NCBI GenBank assembly: GCA_002389705.1
Contig: DGQJ01000155.1
Coordinates: forward strand, 18,445-24,134
Reading direction: 5' to 3'
Origin: Bacteroidales bacterium UBA4417
GTDB lineage: Bacteria; Bacteroidota; Bacteroidia; Bacteroidales; UBA4417
Length of the DNA stretch: 5,690 bases
Under the pieces are notes generated by a model. It was not told where the DNA came from. It saw only the letters and a list, made by a program, of their open reading frames with translations, and did no database searches. The stretch's first letter is position 1, and every line of letters starts with the position of its first letter. A program made the translations under genes and the position numbers. Positions 1-5,588 of the stretch are shown in pieces.

Positions 1-2
1 CC

Positions 3-1100
3 ATTACTCCTTTGCTGTATTTCCTTCCCATACTTGCTGGTGGCCTTGCCGACCGATTTGGTTACCGACGAACCCTGATGGTGGCATTTACCCTGATGAG
101 CACGGGTTACTTTTTTACCAGTATTTCGACAGCTTATGGTATGGTTTTCCTGAGCCTGGTGCTGATGGCAGTGGGCGCCGGCTTTTTTAAACCGATTATT
201 TCGGGAACCATAGCCAGGGTTACCGACGAGAAAACATCATCGCTCGGTTTTGGCATTTATTACTGGAGTATAAACCTTGGAGCTTTTATTTTTCCTCTGC
301 TGCTGGTGCCATACCTGAAAAGTATAGGCTGGAGTTATATTTTTATTATGGCTGCCGTGGGAACAGGTTCAATGCTCTTGCTGAACATTTTTGTGTACCG
401 CGAACCATTGCGGCAGCAGAATACCAAGCCCCTGGCCGAGGTTTTTAAGGATATAATCCTGGTGCTGAGAGATTACAGGTTCCTGCTGATGATTTTTATT
501 TATTCAGGCTTCTGGATCATGTATTTCCAAATGTTCGATACCGTGCTATGGTATTTGAAAGACTACGTGGATATGACACCGGTGAATAGGGCTGTAAATG
601 TTTTCCTGAGTTTGTTTGTGGCCCATCCCAACTGGAAATTTGATACCGAGCATGTTACTGTAATCAGTTCGGGTTGTATTATTTTGCTGCAGTTGCTGGT
701 ATCGAACATTGTACGTAACAAACCTGCCCTGCCCACCATGATTGCAGGCATAGCCATGGGAACGGTGGGTATGGCCATACTTTCGCTTTCTACCTACTCC
801 TGGGTGTTTATTATCGGCATCGTTATTTTTTCGATTGGCGAAATGACGGCCCACCCGAAGTTTTATTCCTATGTAGGATTGATAGCCCCTGCCGACAAAA
901 AAGCCCTTTACCAGGGGTATGCTTTCCTGTACGGGGTAATTGGCAGCGGTATAGGAGGTATACTGGGAGCTACGTTATACGTTCATTTTGTCGACAAACT
1001 TCACCAGCCGGGGGTGCTTTGGTTTATTTTCAGCCTGATAGGCGTGGCTTCTATTTTGGGGCTGCTGCTGTATAACAGGTTAGTAAAAAGGGAAGGTTAG
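3..1100 (+). CDS. POT/PTR2-like major facilitator transporter, 3' part (5' end outside window)
   Basis: This is an integral inner-membrane transporter of the major facilitator superfamily, most like proton-coupled oligopeptide (POT) carriers. The frame is open to the left edge, so the N-terminus, including helix 1 and any ExxERF proton motif, is missing. About 365 codons remain. Counting from the TTG at position 12, an MFS motif A (AGGLADRFGYRR) is at residues 9-20 and GAGFFKP at 55-61. The stretch FGIYYWSINLGAF (80-92) fits the second PTR2 signature as I recall it. The helix-7 motif FWIMYFQ is at 167-173, and GEMTAHPKF (276-284) resembles the POT helix-10 GE..xxP motif. Roughly ten hydrophobic helices are visible, ending in a short basic tail. 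The family assignment is firm, but the substrate (peptide or other) cannot be read from this fragment. No downstream gene is close enough to be in an obvious operon with it. Confidence 0.88.
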   Translation: MTPLLYFLPILAGGLADRFGYRRTLMVAFTLMSTGYFFTSISTAYGMVFLSLVLMAVGAGFFKPIISGTIARVTDEKTSSLGFGIYYWSINLGAFIFPLLLVPYLKSIGWSYIFIMAAVGTGSMLLLNIFVYREPLRQQNTKPLAEVFKDIILVLRDYRFLLMIFIYSGFWIMYFQMFDTVLWYLKDYVDMTPVNRAVNVFLSLFVAHPNWKFDTEHVTVISSGCIILLQLLVSNIVRNKPALPTMIAGIAMGTVGMAILSLSTYSWVFIIGIVIFSIGEMTAHPKFYSYVGLIAPADKKALYQGYAFLYGVIGSGIGGILGATLYVHFVDKLHQPGVLWFIFSLIGVASILGLLLYNRLVKREG

Positions 1101-1135
1101 TGCTTTGTGCATAGTGCAGCGTGCCTAGTGCTTTG
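1098..1135. repeat. short imperfect direct repeats after the MFS gene
   Basis: TAGTGCTTTG occurs at 1098-1107, overlapping the MFS stop codon, and again at 1126-1135. A partial copy, ATAGTGC, lies between them at 1111-1117. The period is 28 bp. Degenerate TAGTGC-type runs of this sort are seen in Bacteroidota intergenic DNA. No function is inferred. Confidence 0.5.
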
Positions 1136-1216
1136 CGTAAAGAGTGGCTTCCCCCGCCTGGGCAGATCTATATGATAAGCTGAAATTGAAAGATATTTCA
1201 TCATGAATTTTTAGCA

Positions 1217-1230
1217 ACGAATAACGAATA
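1217..1230. repeat. two tandem copies of ACGAATA
   Basis: The heptamer ACGAATA is repeated twice without a gap (1217-1223 and 1224-1230), followed by AAGAA. It lies about 30 bp upstream of the S4-domain gene start. It is too short to be a recognised element; replication slippage is the simplest explanation. Confidence 0.4.
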
Positions 1231-1257
1231 AAGAACCCTTTAAACCCTTCAATTTCT

Positions 1258-1464
1258 ATGGACTTCCAACTGATTGACCACGAATATATTCAATTAAACC
1301 AGCTGCTGAAGCTGCTCGGGCTTGTGGAAACCGGGGGCGAAGCCAACCAGCGGATTGTGGATGGCGAGGTAAAAGTGAATGATGCCATTGAATACCAGAA
1401 AAGGAAAAAACTGCGTAAAGGAGATGTGGTGGCGTTCGGTGGGGAGGTGATTGAGATCAGATAA
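1258..1464 (+). CDS. small S4-domain RNA-binding protein, YbcJ-like
   Basis: This 68-residue protein is almost entirely one S4 domain, the small fold that binds structured RNA, usually ribosomal. Length and layout match Escherichia coli YbcJ (about 70 residues). An N-terminal strand is followed by a helix (QLNQLLKLLGLVETGGEAN), then the hallmark turn IVDGEVKVND (residues 33-42), a basic stretch (QKRKKLRKGD, 47-56) and a closing strand with VVAFGGEVIEIR. There is no catalytic domain, so this is not a pseudouridine synthase or tyrosyl-tRNA synthetase fragment. The ATG at 1258 gives the family's usual length, and no Shine-Dalgarno sequence precedes it, as is normal in Bacteroidota. It stands alone, 157 bp after the transporter and 267 bp before the START gene. 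The exact RNA target is unknown. The family call is strong; the cellular role is inferred. Confidence 0.9.
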   Translation: MDFQLIDHEYIQLNQLLKLLGLVETGGEANQRIVDGEVKVNDAIEYQKRKKLRKGDVVAFGGEVIEIR

Positions 1465-1566
1465 AGTGCTGGATTCAGCGTGACGCATTGTATGCTAAAA
1501 TAAACTCTCCGGAGGCGACAAAGTTTTTCTGATCCCCAGCTAACTATCAGGTTCCTGCGTGTCAAA

Positions 1567-1609
1567 GCTATTAAACCGGGAAAGGTCGCCTTTACACTTA
1601 TTTAATAGC
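1567..1609. other. two-tier inverted repeat (possible RNA hairpin) between S4 and START genes
   Basis: GCTATTAAA (1567-1575) is the exact reverse complement of TTTAATAGC (1601-1609). Nested inside, AAAGG (1581-1585) pairs with CCTTT (1589-1593) around a TCG loop. The two stems are separated by an internal loop of 5 and 7 nt. No T-run follows on the + strand, so it is not a standard intrinsic terminator. It could be a leader or 3'-end RNA structure, or a protein-binding dyad. Confidence 0.4.
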
Positions 1610-1731
1610 CATCAGGTATGATGCCAATCCACATCTTCCTGAATATCATTGCTTCGTCTAAACATTTTATCAGGCTGTGATGTTCAATAGGTAAACTGTT
1701 GTAATTATTCACTTTCAGTGTGTAGTGTGAT

Positions 1732-2361
1732 ATGAGATCAGGACCGGTATTTCTTCTTTTTCTATTGTTTCAACTGGCAGTAGTGCCGCAACTGTGGGGG
1801 CAGGGCTGGAATTTTATTAAAGAAAAAGACGGTATTAAAATTTATACCCGCAACCAGCCCAACAGCCAGCTGAAATCTTTTAAAGCCGAAATTACCTTCA
1901 AAGCCGATGTACATAAGGTGAACCTGATTGTTGGCGACGCACGCAATATCGAATGGTGGGATAAGGATATAATTGAGAAACGGGTGCTGGCATTCGAGGA
2001 AAACAAAATAATCAGGTATTACCTGGTGTACAATGTCCCTTGGCCTTTTTCGAAACGCGACCTGGCTCTTGAGGCCAGCATTTCAATCGACCCTAAAACC
2101 GGGGACAGGATAGTTGCTTCGAAACCCGTGCTGAACGTGGTTCCCGAGAAGGAAGGACTGGTGCGGATAAAAAGTTACTGGCAGAAATGGACCGTACATC
2201 CCATGGATAACGGGTATGTGCATGTTACGCTCGAAGGATTTGTAGATCCCGGCGGCAATGTCCCCTGGTGGCTTTACAATTCCGTAATAACCGAAACTCC
2301 TATGCGGGTAATGAAAGGGATGCGCGACAGGGTACTTTCGCCTGCAGCAGCCAGGGAATAA
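1732..2361 (+). CDS. secreted START-domain (lipid-binding fold) protein
   Basis: This 209-residue protein has a signal peptide: after MRSG, a run of Phe/Leu/Val residues ends near LWGQ, with likely cleavage at about residue 23-24. The product should therefore be exported to the periplasm, and the lack of a lipobox cysteine argues against a lipoprotein. Residues ~26-205 form a START/SRPBCC-like domain, a helix-grip fold that binds a hydrophobic ligand in a cavity. The supporting motifs are DGIKIYTR (33-40), IEWWDKD (73-79), VPWPFSKRDL (102-111) and DPGGNVPWWLYN (172-183). The last two match the PWP..RD and dPgG.iP.w patterns of START proteins. A long C-terminal helix (roughly 184-205) would lid the cavity. 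The ligand is unknown. The ATG at 1732 is chosen because it gives a complete signal peptide. No Bacteroidota -7 element was found just upstream. It converges with the flavoenzyme gene. Confidence 0.87.
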   Translation: MRSGPVFLLFLLFQLAVVPQLWGQGWNFIKEKDGIKIYTRNQPNSQLKSFKAEITFKADVHKVNLIVGDARNIEWWDKDIIEKRVLAFEENKIIRYYLVYNVPWPFSKRDLALEASISIDPKTGDRIVASKPVLNVVPEKEGLVRIKSYWQKWTVHPMDNGYVHVTLEGFVDPGGNVPWWLYNSVITETPMRVMKGMRDRVLSPAAARE

Positions 2362-2403
2362 AATCTAAACCATCAGGCTATGCTGGCGTAGCTGCCGGCT
2401 CAT

Positions 2404-2439
2404 AAAAAAATCCCTGCCACCCACAGGCAGCAAGGATTT
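2404..2439 (-). terminator. intrinsic terminator of the NMO-family gene
   Basis: Read on the - strand, AAATCC-TTG-CTGCC, a 7-nt loop, then GGCAG-GGATTT forms an 11-bp stem (5 GC-rich plus 6 bp) with a 3-nt bulge. It is followed by an uninterrupted run of T residues (A-tract at 2404-2410 on the + strand). It begins 22 bases after the stop codon of the flavoenzyme gene. On the + strand the same stem lacks a good U-run, so it should terminate the START transcript only weakly. Confidence 0.85.
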
Positions 2440-2460
2440 GAATATTTGGCATCTGCAAGG

Positions 2461-3558
2461 TTAGCAGGTTACCAGTTCGGTTTTTTCTTTATACACACTG
2501 TATTCCCGTTTCAACAGGTCCATCAGTTCTTTTACAGCTATTATTTTGTCGGTGCGCCAAACATTGCTGCCGGCAAATGCATAGCCGCGGTTAAAATTAC
2601 CCCGCAGGGCCGAAGTGAGCGAAGCAATTATGCAGTAAGGGGCAGTGCTGATATCGCAGGTGCGGATACAATTCACAGGGCAGCTTTTGGGCTGGCGTTT
2701 ACCAGCCTCTACTTCGTCGAGAAAAGGAGAAGAGATAGCCCTGCCTGGCATACCTACCGGGCTTTTGATAATGCGCACATCTTCTTTTTTTGCATTGAGG
2801 TAGGCCAGTTTAAATTCCTTGGAGGCATCGCACTCGTGGGTAGTTACAAAACGGGTTCCCATTTGTACGCCCGAAGCACCAAGTCGCATAATTTTAGCAA
2901 TGTCGGCTCCGGTGTAAATACCGCCGGCAGCAATAACAGGTATTTGTTTGCCAGTTATGTTTGCAACTTCGTTTACTGCTTTCACCACTTCGGGTATTAA
3001 TTTTTCGAGGGCATAGTTTTCGTCGAAAATCTGATCAGGTTTAAACCCGAGGTGCCCGCCGGCTTTGGGGCCTTCAACTATTACGGCATCCGGGAGGTAG
3101 TTATAGTTGGTAAGCCATTTGTTGCAAATAAGAGCGGCAGCCCTCCCCGACGAAACTATAGGCACCAGGCGGGTTTTACAGCCTGGGTAAAGATACTTGG
3201 GCAAATCGAGCGGCAGCCCGGCCCCGGAGATGACAATATCAATGCCTTCTTCGATGGAAGTTTTAACCAGATCGTCGTAATTGGACAAGGCAACCATGAT
3301 ATTGACTCCGATGATGCCCCGGGTGTTTTGCCTGGCTTTACGTATTTCCTCCCTCAGGCCTGTGATACAGTTTGCCAGGTAGTCGCCGGAACCTTTATAA
3401 AGCATACCTAAACCGGCAGCCGAAATTACGCCTACACCTCCCTGGTTCGCTACAGCAGCAGCTAATCCCGAAAGTGAGATTCCAACACCCATTCCGCCTT
3501 GAACTATTGGGGTATTTATGTGTAAACCGCCAATATTTAATTCTTTCATCCTGATCAT
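2461..3558 (-). CDS. nitronate monooxygenase / 2-nitropropane dioxygenase family flavoprotein
   Basis: This 365-residue cytoplasmic TIM-barrel enzyme is expected to bind FMN. The motifs appear in family order: PIVQGGMG (17-24), VNIMVAL (85-91), EGPKAGGHLG (162-171) with the conserved active-site His169, IPVIAAGGI (206-214), and GVQMGTRF (230-237) in the phosphate-binding region. Known members oxidise nitronates, such as propionate 3-nitronate, to carbonyl compounds. The related FabK enzymes are enoyl-ACP reductases with very similar motifs, so FabK activity is the main alternative. A C-terminal segment carries four cysteines spaced C-x3-C-x3-C-x7-C (293, 297, 301, 309) before a YAFAGSNVWR motif. 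I recall this segment from a longer clade of the family. ATG 3558 is used; Met4 (3549) is an equally possible start. The gene follows lytTR on the same strand and has its own predicted promoter and terminator, so it is probably monocistronic. Confidence 0.88.
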   Translation of the reverse strand: MIRMKELNIGGLHINTPIVQGGMGVGISLSGLAAAVANQGGVGVISAAGLGMLYKGSGDYLANCITGLREEIRKARQNTRGIIGVNIMVALSNYDDLVKTSIEEGIDIVISGAGLPLDLPKYLYPGCKTRLVPIVSSGRAAALICNKWLTNYNYLPDAVIVEGPKAGGHLGFKPDQIFDENYALEKLIPEVVKAVNEVANITGKQIPVIAAGGIYTGADIAKIMRLGASGVQMGTRFVTTHECDASKEFKLAYLNAKKEDVRIIKSPVGMPGRAISSPFLDEVEAGKRQPKSCPVNCIRTCDISTAPYCIIASLTSALRGNFNRGYAFAGSNVWRTDKIIAVKELMDLLKREYSVYKEKTELVTC

Positions 3559-3647
3559 GTCATTTCGTGTTTAAATGCTTTAACAAATACCTGTTGAACT
3601 ACAATTTTCAGAGAATATCTTTGGTTCAGGCTGGTGTTTTGTTTTTG

Positions 3648-3655
3648 CAAAATTA
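3648..3655 (-). promoter_or_regulatory. candidate Bacteroidota -7 element for the NMO-family gene
   Basis: On the - strand this reads TAATTTTG, an exact fit to TAnnTTTG. It would start transcription near 3640 and give a leader of about 80 nt before the ATG at 3558. No clean TTTG -33 box is present at the usual distance. That would be consistent with a promoter needing an activator, and the GAAATG repeats lie directly upstream. Confidence 0.45.
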
Positions 3656-3679
3656 CTACTGATACTACATGCTGCCCTG

Positions 3680-3841
3680 GAAATGGGCTACACTGCCGGA
3701 AAAGGGCGGAAATGATAGGTTTAGGGATGAAATGCACATTTTAGAGGGGCGAAATGTGCTTATCCGGGCTGCTAATTGCTGTTTGTATAGCAGGAAAATG
3801 GCTATTATTGATGAAATGAAATAAGCCGAAATGGGGAAATG
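3680..3841. repeat. GAAATG repeat cluster between lytTR and the NMO-family gene
   Basis: Seven exact GAAATG words, all in the same orientation, start at 3680, 3709, 3729, 3751, 3813, 3828 and 3836, with a near copy (GAAAATG) at 3794. Three extend to AGGGNNGAAATG (3703-3714, 3723-3734, 3745-3756), spaced 20 and 22 bp apart, about two helical turns. An inverted copy (CATTTC) is at 3562-3567. The cluster is non-coding and lies upstream of the predicted NMO promoter. It may be a set of regulator-binding sites. Confidence 0.6.
3734..3759. promoter_or_regulatory. 8-bp perfect dyad GCACATTT-N10-AAATGTGC
   Basis: GCACATTT (3734-3741) and AAATGTGC (3752-3759) are exact reverse complements separated by 10 bp. 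The dyad overlaps the third and fourth GAAATG words. No T-run follows on either strand, so it is not an intrinsic terminator. A dimeric operator is plausible but unproven. Confidence 0.4.
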
Positions 3842-3844
3842 ACA

Positions 3845-4726
3845 CTACCTTTCCGAAAGGAGTTTGCGAAATTTCGACACATTTTGCCTGGAAACAGGAA
3901 TGCGGATTTGGAGTCCGCTGGCCTCGAGGGTGTAATTAGGTGCATTGCCACTGAGTTTCGATACCTGGTCGATATTCACCAGGCAGCATCGGTGGCATTT
4001 TTGGATGTTCTGGTACGCCGCTAACAATGACTCCACTTTACTTAGGGTTTGCCTGAGCATTTGCTTGCGGACCATGGTTCCTTCGCGGTAAAATATCTCG
4101 ATATAATTGCTTGCCGATTGAATAGCTATGATATTCTTTAATTCAGTTTCAAAAACTTCTTTACCATTATCTGATACAATCCGCACCTGATCATTTATCT
4201 CGTTATGCAGTTCTTTTGTATCGCTGTGCATGCTTTTACGTTCTTCCGCCAGCCAGTGCCGACCGCTGTCAATCACCTGGTTTACTTTCGATTTAAGCGA
4301 ATTGTTGTAATTCAGCAGGTTAAAAAGTACCAACGGTAATAATGCAATAGCGCCCGATCTGAAAACTGTAAGTGTCTGCATGCCTGTTATTCTGAAAAAC
4401 ATGGCCGTTAATGTAAATGCAACTATGAGCAGCACAAACATCCCGAAATTCCAGATCAGTTCCTTTTTAACTGTCCACCGATGCGATTCGAATAATTTGG
4501 GAAATAACCCTGGAAGAATTAGTGTATTGAAAAAAAAATTGGCTGCGCTCAGTAAACCCATGGCTAATACAAAATAGCCATCTTTGGGTGAGGCAAGAAA
4601 ATTAATGCCAAAAGGCTGAAAATAAAGCATTATCAGCATAAAACTCATGCACACAAAAGCGATAGTGCGCAGGTTATGCTTGAAGTTATTGTTAAACGGG
4701 TATGGCTGATTTAGGTTATCGAACAT
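3845..4726 (-). CDS. membrane-anchored LytTR-family transcriptional regulator
   Basis: With a start at 4726 the protein has 293 residues. The N-terminus carries LNQPYPF followed by four hydrophobic segments, at about 19-43 (ending LYFQPFGI), 52-74, 92-113 and 121-141. A linker of about 40 residues leads to a C-terminal LytTR DNA-binding domain (about 181-290). That domain shows NYIEIFY (207-213), KCHRCCLVNIDQV (243-255) and IPVSRQN (276-282). There is no receiver domain, so it is not a classical phosphorylated response regulator; the membrane part presumably senses or tethers. The frame is open up to an ATG at 4777. The later ATG is preferred because a strong promoter (4744-4751) lies inside the extension, and because similar proteins, as I recall them, begin just before LNQPYPF. 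HRC replaces the more usual HRS in the recognition region. Its target may be the adjacent flavoenzyme gene; that is inference. Confidence 0.88.
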   Translation of the reverse strand: MFDNLNQPYPFNNNFKHNLRTIAFVCMSFMLIMLYFQPFGINFLASPKDGYFVLAMGLLSAANFFFNTLILPGLFPKLFESHRWTVKKELIWNFGMFVLLIVAFTLTAMFFRITGMQTLTVFRSGAIALLPLVLFNLLNYNNSLKSKVNQVIDSGRHWLAEERKSMHSDTKELHNEINDQVRIVSDNGKEVFETELKNIIAIQSASNYIEIFYREGTMVRKQMLRQTLSKVESLLAAYQNIQKCHRCCLVNIDQVSKLSGNAPNYTLEASGLQIRIPVSRQNVSKFRKLLSER

Positions 4727-4743
4727 TAACTGGTGTTTCGCGG

Positions 4744-4751
4744 CAAAGGTA
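4744..4751 (-). promoter_or_regulatory. Bacteroidota -7 promoter element of lytTR gene
   Basis: The - strand reads TACCTTTGCCGCG, an exact TAnnTTTG followed by a GC-rich start region typical of the phylum. Transcription would begin near 4737, leaving only about 10-15 nt of leader before the ATG at 4726. A possible weak -33 (ATTG, 4775-4778) is slightly too far away. The element decides the start codon: the ATG at 4777 lies upstream of it. Confidence 0.65.
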
Positions 4752-5157
4752 CTACTAATATGAATGCCATACTGCAATGGCTCAAATCAGGTATGGACGA
4801 TCAATTGGAAATAATCCGGTATTTGCTTTTACAACTTCCGGACACACAATAAGCCCGGATATAAGCAGGACAGAGGAGCAAACTTATTTGCGACTGGAAT
4901 AATTCGGCTAAGTGAAATCCCGCACAAAGATGATTTTCTGAACAACGATTTTTATTCGGTTCCAAAACCAGGATAGTGGTGAAGTAAAAGTGGTTGAGTT
5001 GTGCTTGCCGTTTCCGGAAATTGATTGCAAATATTCATAAAAATAGATATAAATATATTTGTAAATAACAGAAATACAGCGTTATGTGAAATTATTTATA
5101 TATTGTCTAAAGTGTAGTTTCTTTTTGTTTTTGATGAATTTGGTACTGATAATAATC
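4752..5157. other. AT-rich divergent intergenic region without a convincing gene
   Basis: This stretch separates the lytTR promoter (leftward) from the promoter of the last operon (rightward). Only very short open frames are present: 30 codons from ATG 4760, 41 codons from ATG 4777 (to 4902), and a 53-codon open stretch without an ATG (4815-4976). They overlap one another in different + frames, and no family was recognised in any of them. A 10-bp palindrome, TTTCCGGAAA, is at 5011-5020. A 13-bp AT-only inverted repeat with a 4-nt bulge has arms at 5052-5068 and 5092-5104. Room remains for a regulatory RNA or operators, but none is recognisable. Confidence 0.5.
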
Positions 5158-5165
5158 TACTTTTG
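5158..5165 (+). promoter_or_regulatory. Bacteroidota -7 promoter element for the decarboxylase-type operon
   Basis: TACTTTTG matches TAnnTTTG exactly and is followed by CACC. Transcription would start near 5172, giving a leader of about 50 nt to the ATG at 5221. TTTG words upstream at 5139-5142 and 5130-5133 are 15 and 24 bp away. Neither is at the usual spacing of about 19-20, so the -33 box is uncertain. Confidence 0.6.
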
Positions 5166-5175
5166 CACCATCGTA

Positions 5176-5194
5176 AGGAAGCCAGAATCTTCCT
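5176..5194 (+). other. small hairpin in the predicted 5' leader
   Basis: AGGAAG (5176-5181) pairs perfectly with CTTCCT (5189-5194) around a 7-nt loop, just after the predicted transcription start. It would cap the 5' end of the mRNA and could stabilise it. Six base pairs alone is modest evidence. Confidence 0.3.
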
Positions 5195-5220
5195 GAAAAT
5201 CTTAAAACAGGGTTGTTATC

Positions 5221-5586
5221 ATGGGCGATGTATTTGTAAAAACTATGATCATGTTTGTGCTGGCATTCATCATTTCGATGTTTGTTGCGCTTTTAATAAA
5301 CTGGATACGAAGGTTACTTACTTCGGTGAGGATGAATAGTTTTTTTGATGAAAGATCGAAACGGCTGGTCAAAAGGGCTATCAGCATCCATAAAATTCAC
5401 CATCAACAGCTGAACCTGATTTCGGAAGCTATTGAGGAAAAGGAACATTCCGAATTGTTTGATTTTTTTGAAGGTGTAAATGATGATTTTGAGCCTTCGG
5501 AAGATTTTCACGGTTCGTTGAAGCTGCTGCCACGCCGGAAACGTAATACAAGGAAGCATAAAAATATTCAGCCTAAGAGTAAATAG
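5221..5586 (+). CDS. small single-span membrane protein, possible OadG-like subunit
   Basis: This 121-residue protein has one N-terminal membrane helix (about 6-28, FVKTMIMFVLAFIISMFVAL), followed by positively charged residues (RRLLTSVR) that predict a cytoplasmic C-terminus. The soluble part is helical (about 43-76). It continues with an acidic patch (SELFDFFEGVNDDFEPSEDF, 77-96) and ends in a very basic tail rich in Lys/Arg. I do not recognise a defined domain. The gene ends 2 bp before a probable sodium-pump decarboxylase beta-subunit gene, so the two are almost certainly cotranscribed. Gamma (OadG) subunits of such pumps are likewise small proteins with one N-terminal helix and a divergent cytoplasmic tail. 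The OadG-like role is therefore inferred mainly from position and topology. No biotin-attachment MKM motif is present, so it is not the carrier subunit. The ATG at 5221 lies about 50 nt after the predicted transcription start. Confidence 0.8.
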   Translation: MGDVFVKTMIMFVLAFIISMFVALLINWIRRLLTSVRMNSFFDERSKRLVKRAISIHKIHHQQLNLISEAIEEKEHSELFDFFEGVNDDFEPSEDFHGSLKLLPRRKRNTRKHKNIQPKSK

Positions 5587-5588
5587 AT

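Noticed and set aside
1181..1212. Possible terminator TGAAAT-N8-ATTTCA followed by TTTTT before the S4 gene
   Set aside because: The stem is only six bp and AT-rich, and the T-run begins eight bases after it; too weak to call an intrinsic terminator.
1290..1565. 91-codon - strand frame antisense to the S4-domain gene
   Set aside because: It is a shadow of a well-supported S4 protein and shows no recognisable motif.
2377..2392. Hairpin GCTATG-CTGG-CGTAGC just after the START gene
   Set aside because: It includes a G-U pair and is not followed by a T-run, so it is not supported as the START terminator.
2446..3000. 184-codon + strand frame antisense to the flavoenzyme gene
   Set aside because: The opposite strand encodes a complete flavoenzyme with all family motifs, and this frame starts inside the terminator region and has no coherent domain.
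3555..3737. 60-codon - strand frame whose stop overlaps the flavoenzyme start (ATGA)
   Set aside because: It runs through the predicted promoter and part of the repeat cluster, has no recognisable domain, and its composition is that of intergenic DNA. The overlap is probably coincidental.
3660..3844. CRISPR-like array suggested by the repeated GAAATG words
   Set aside because: The repeats are only 6-12 bp, the spacing is irregular outside three copies, and there are no spacer-sized unique segments or cas genes.
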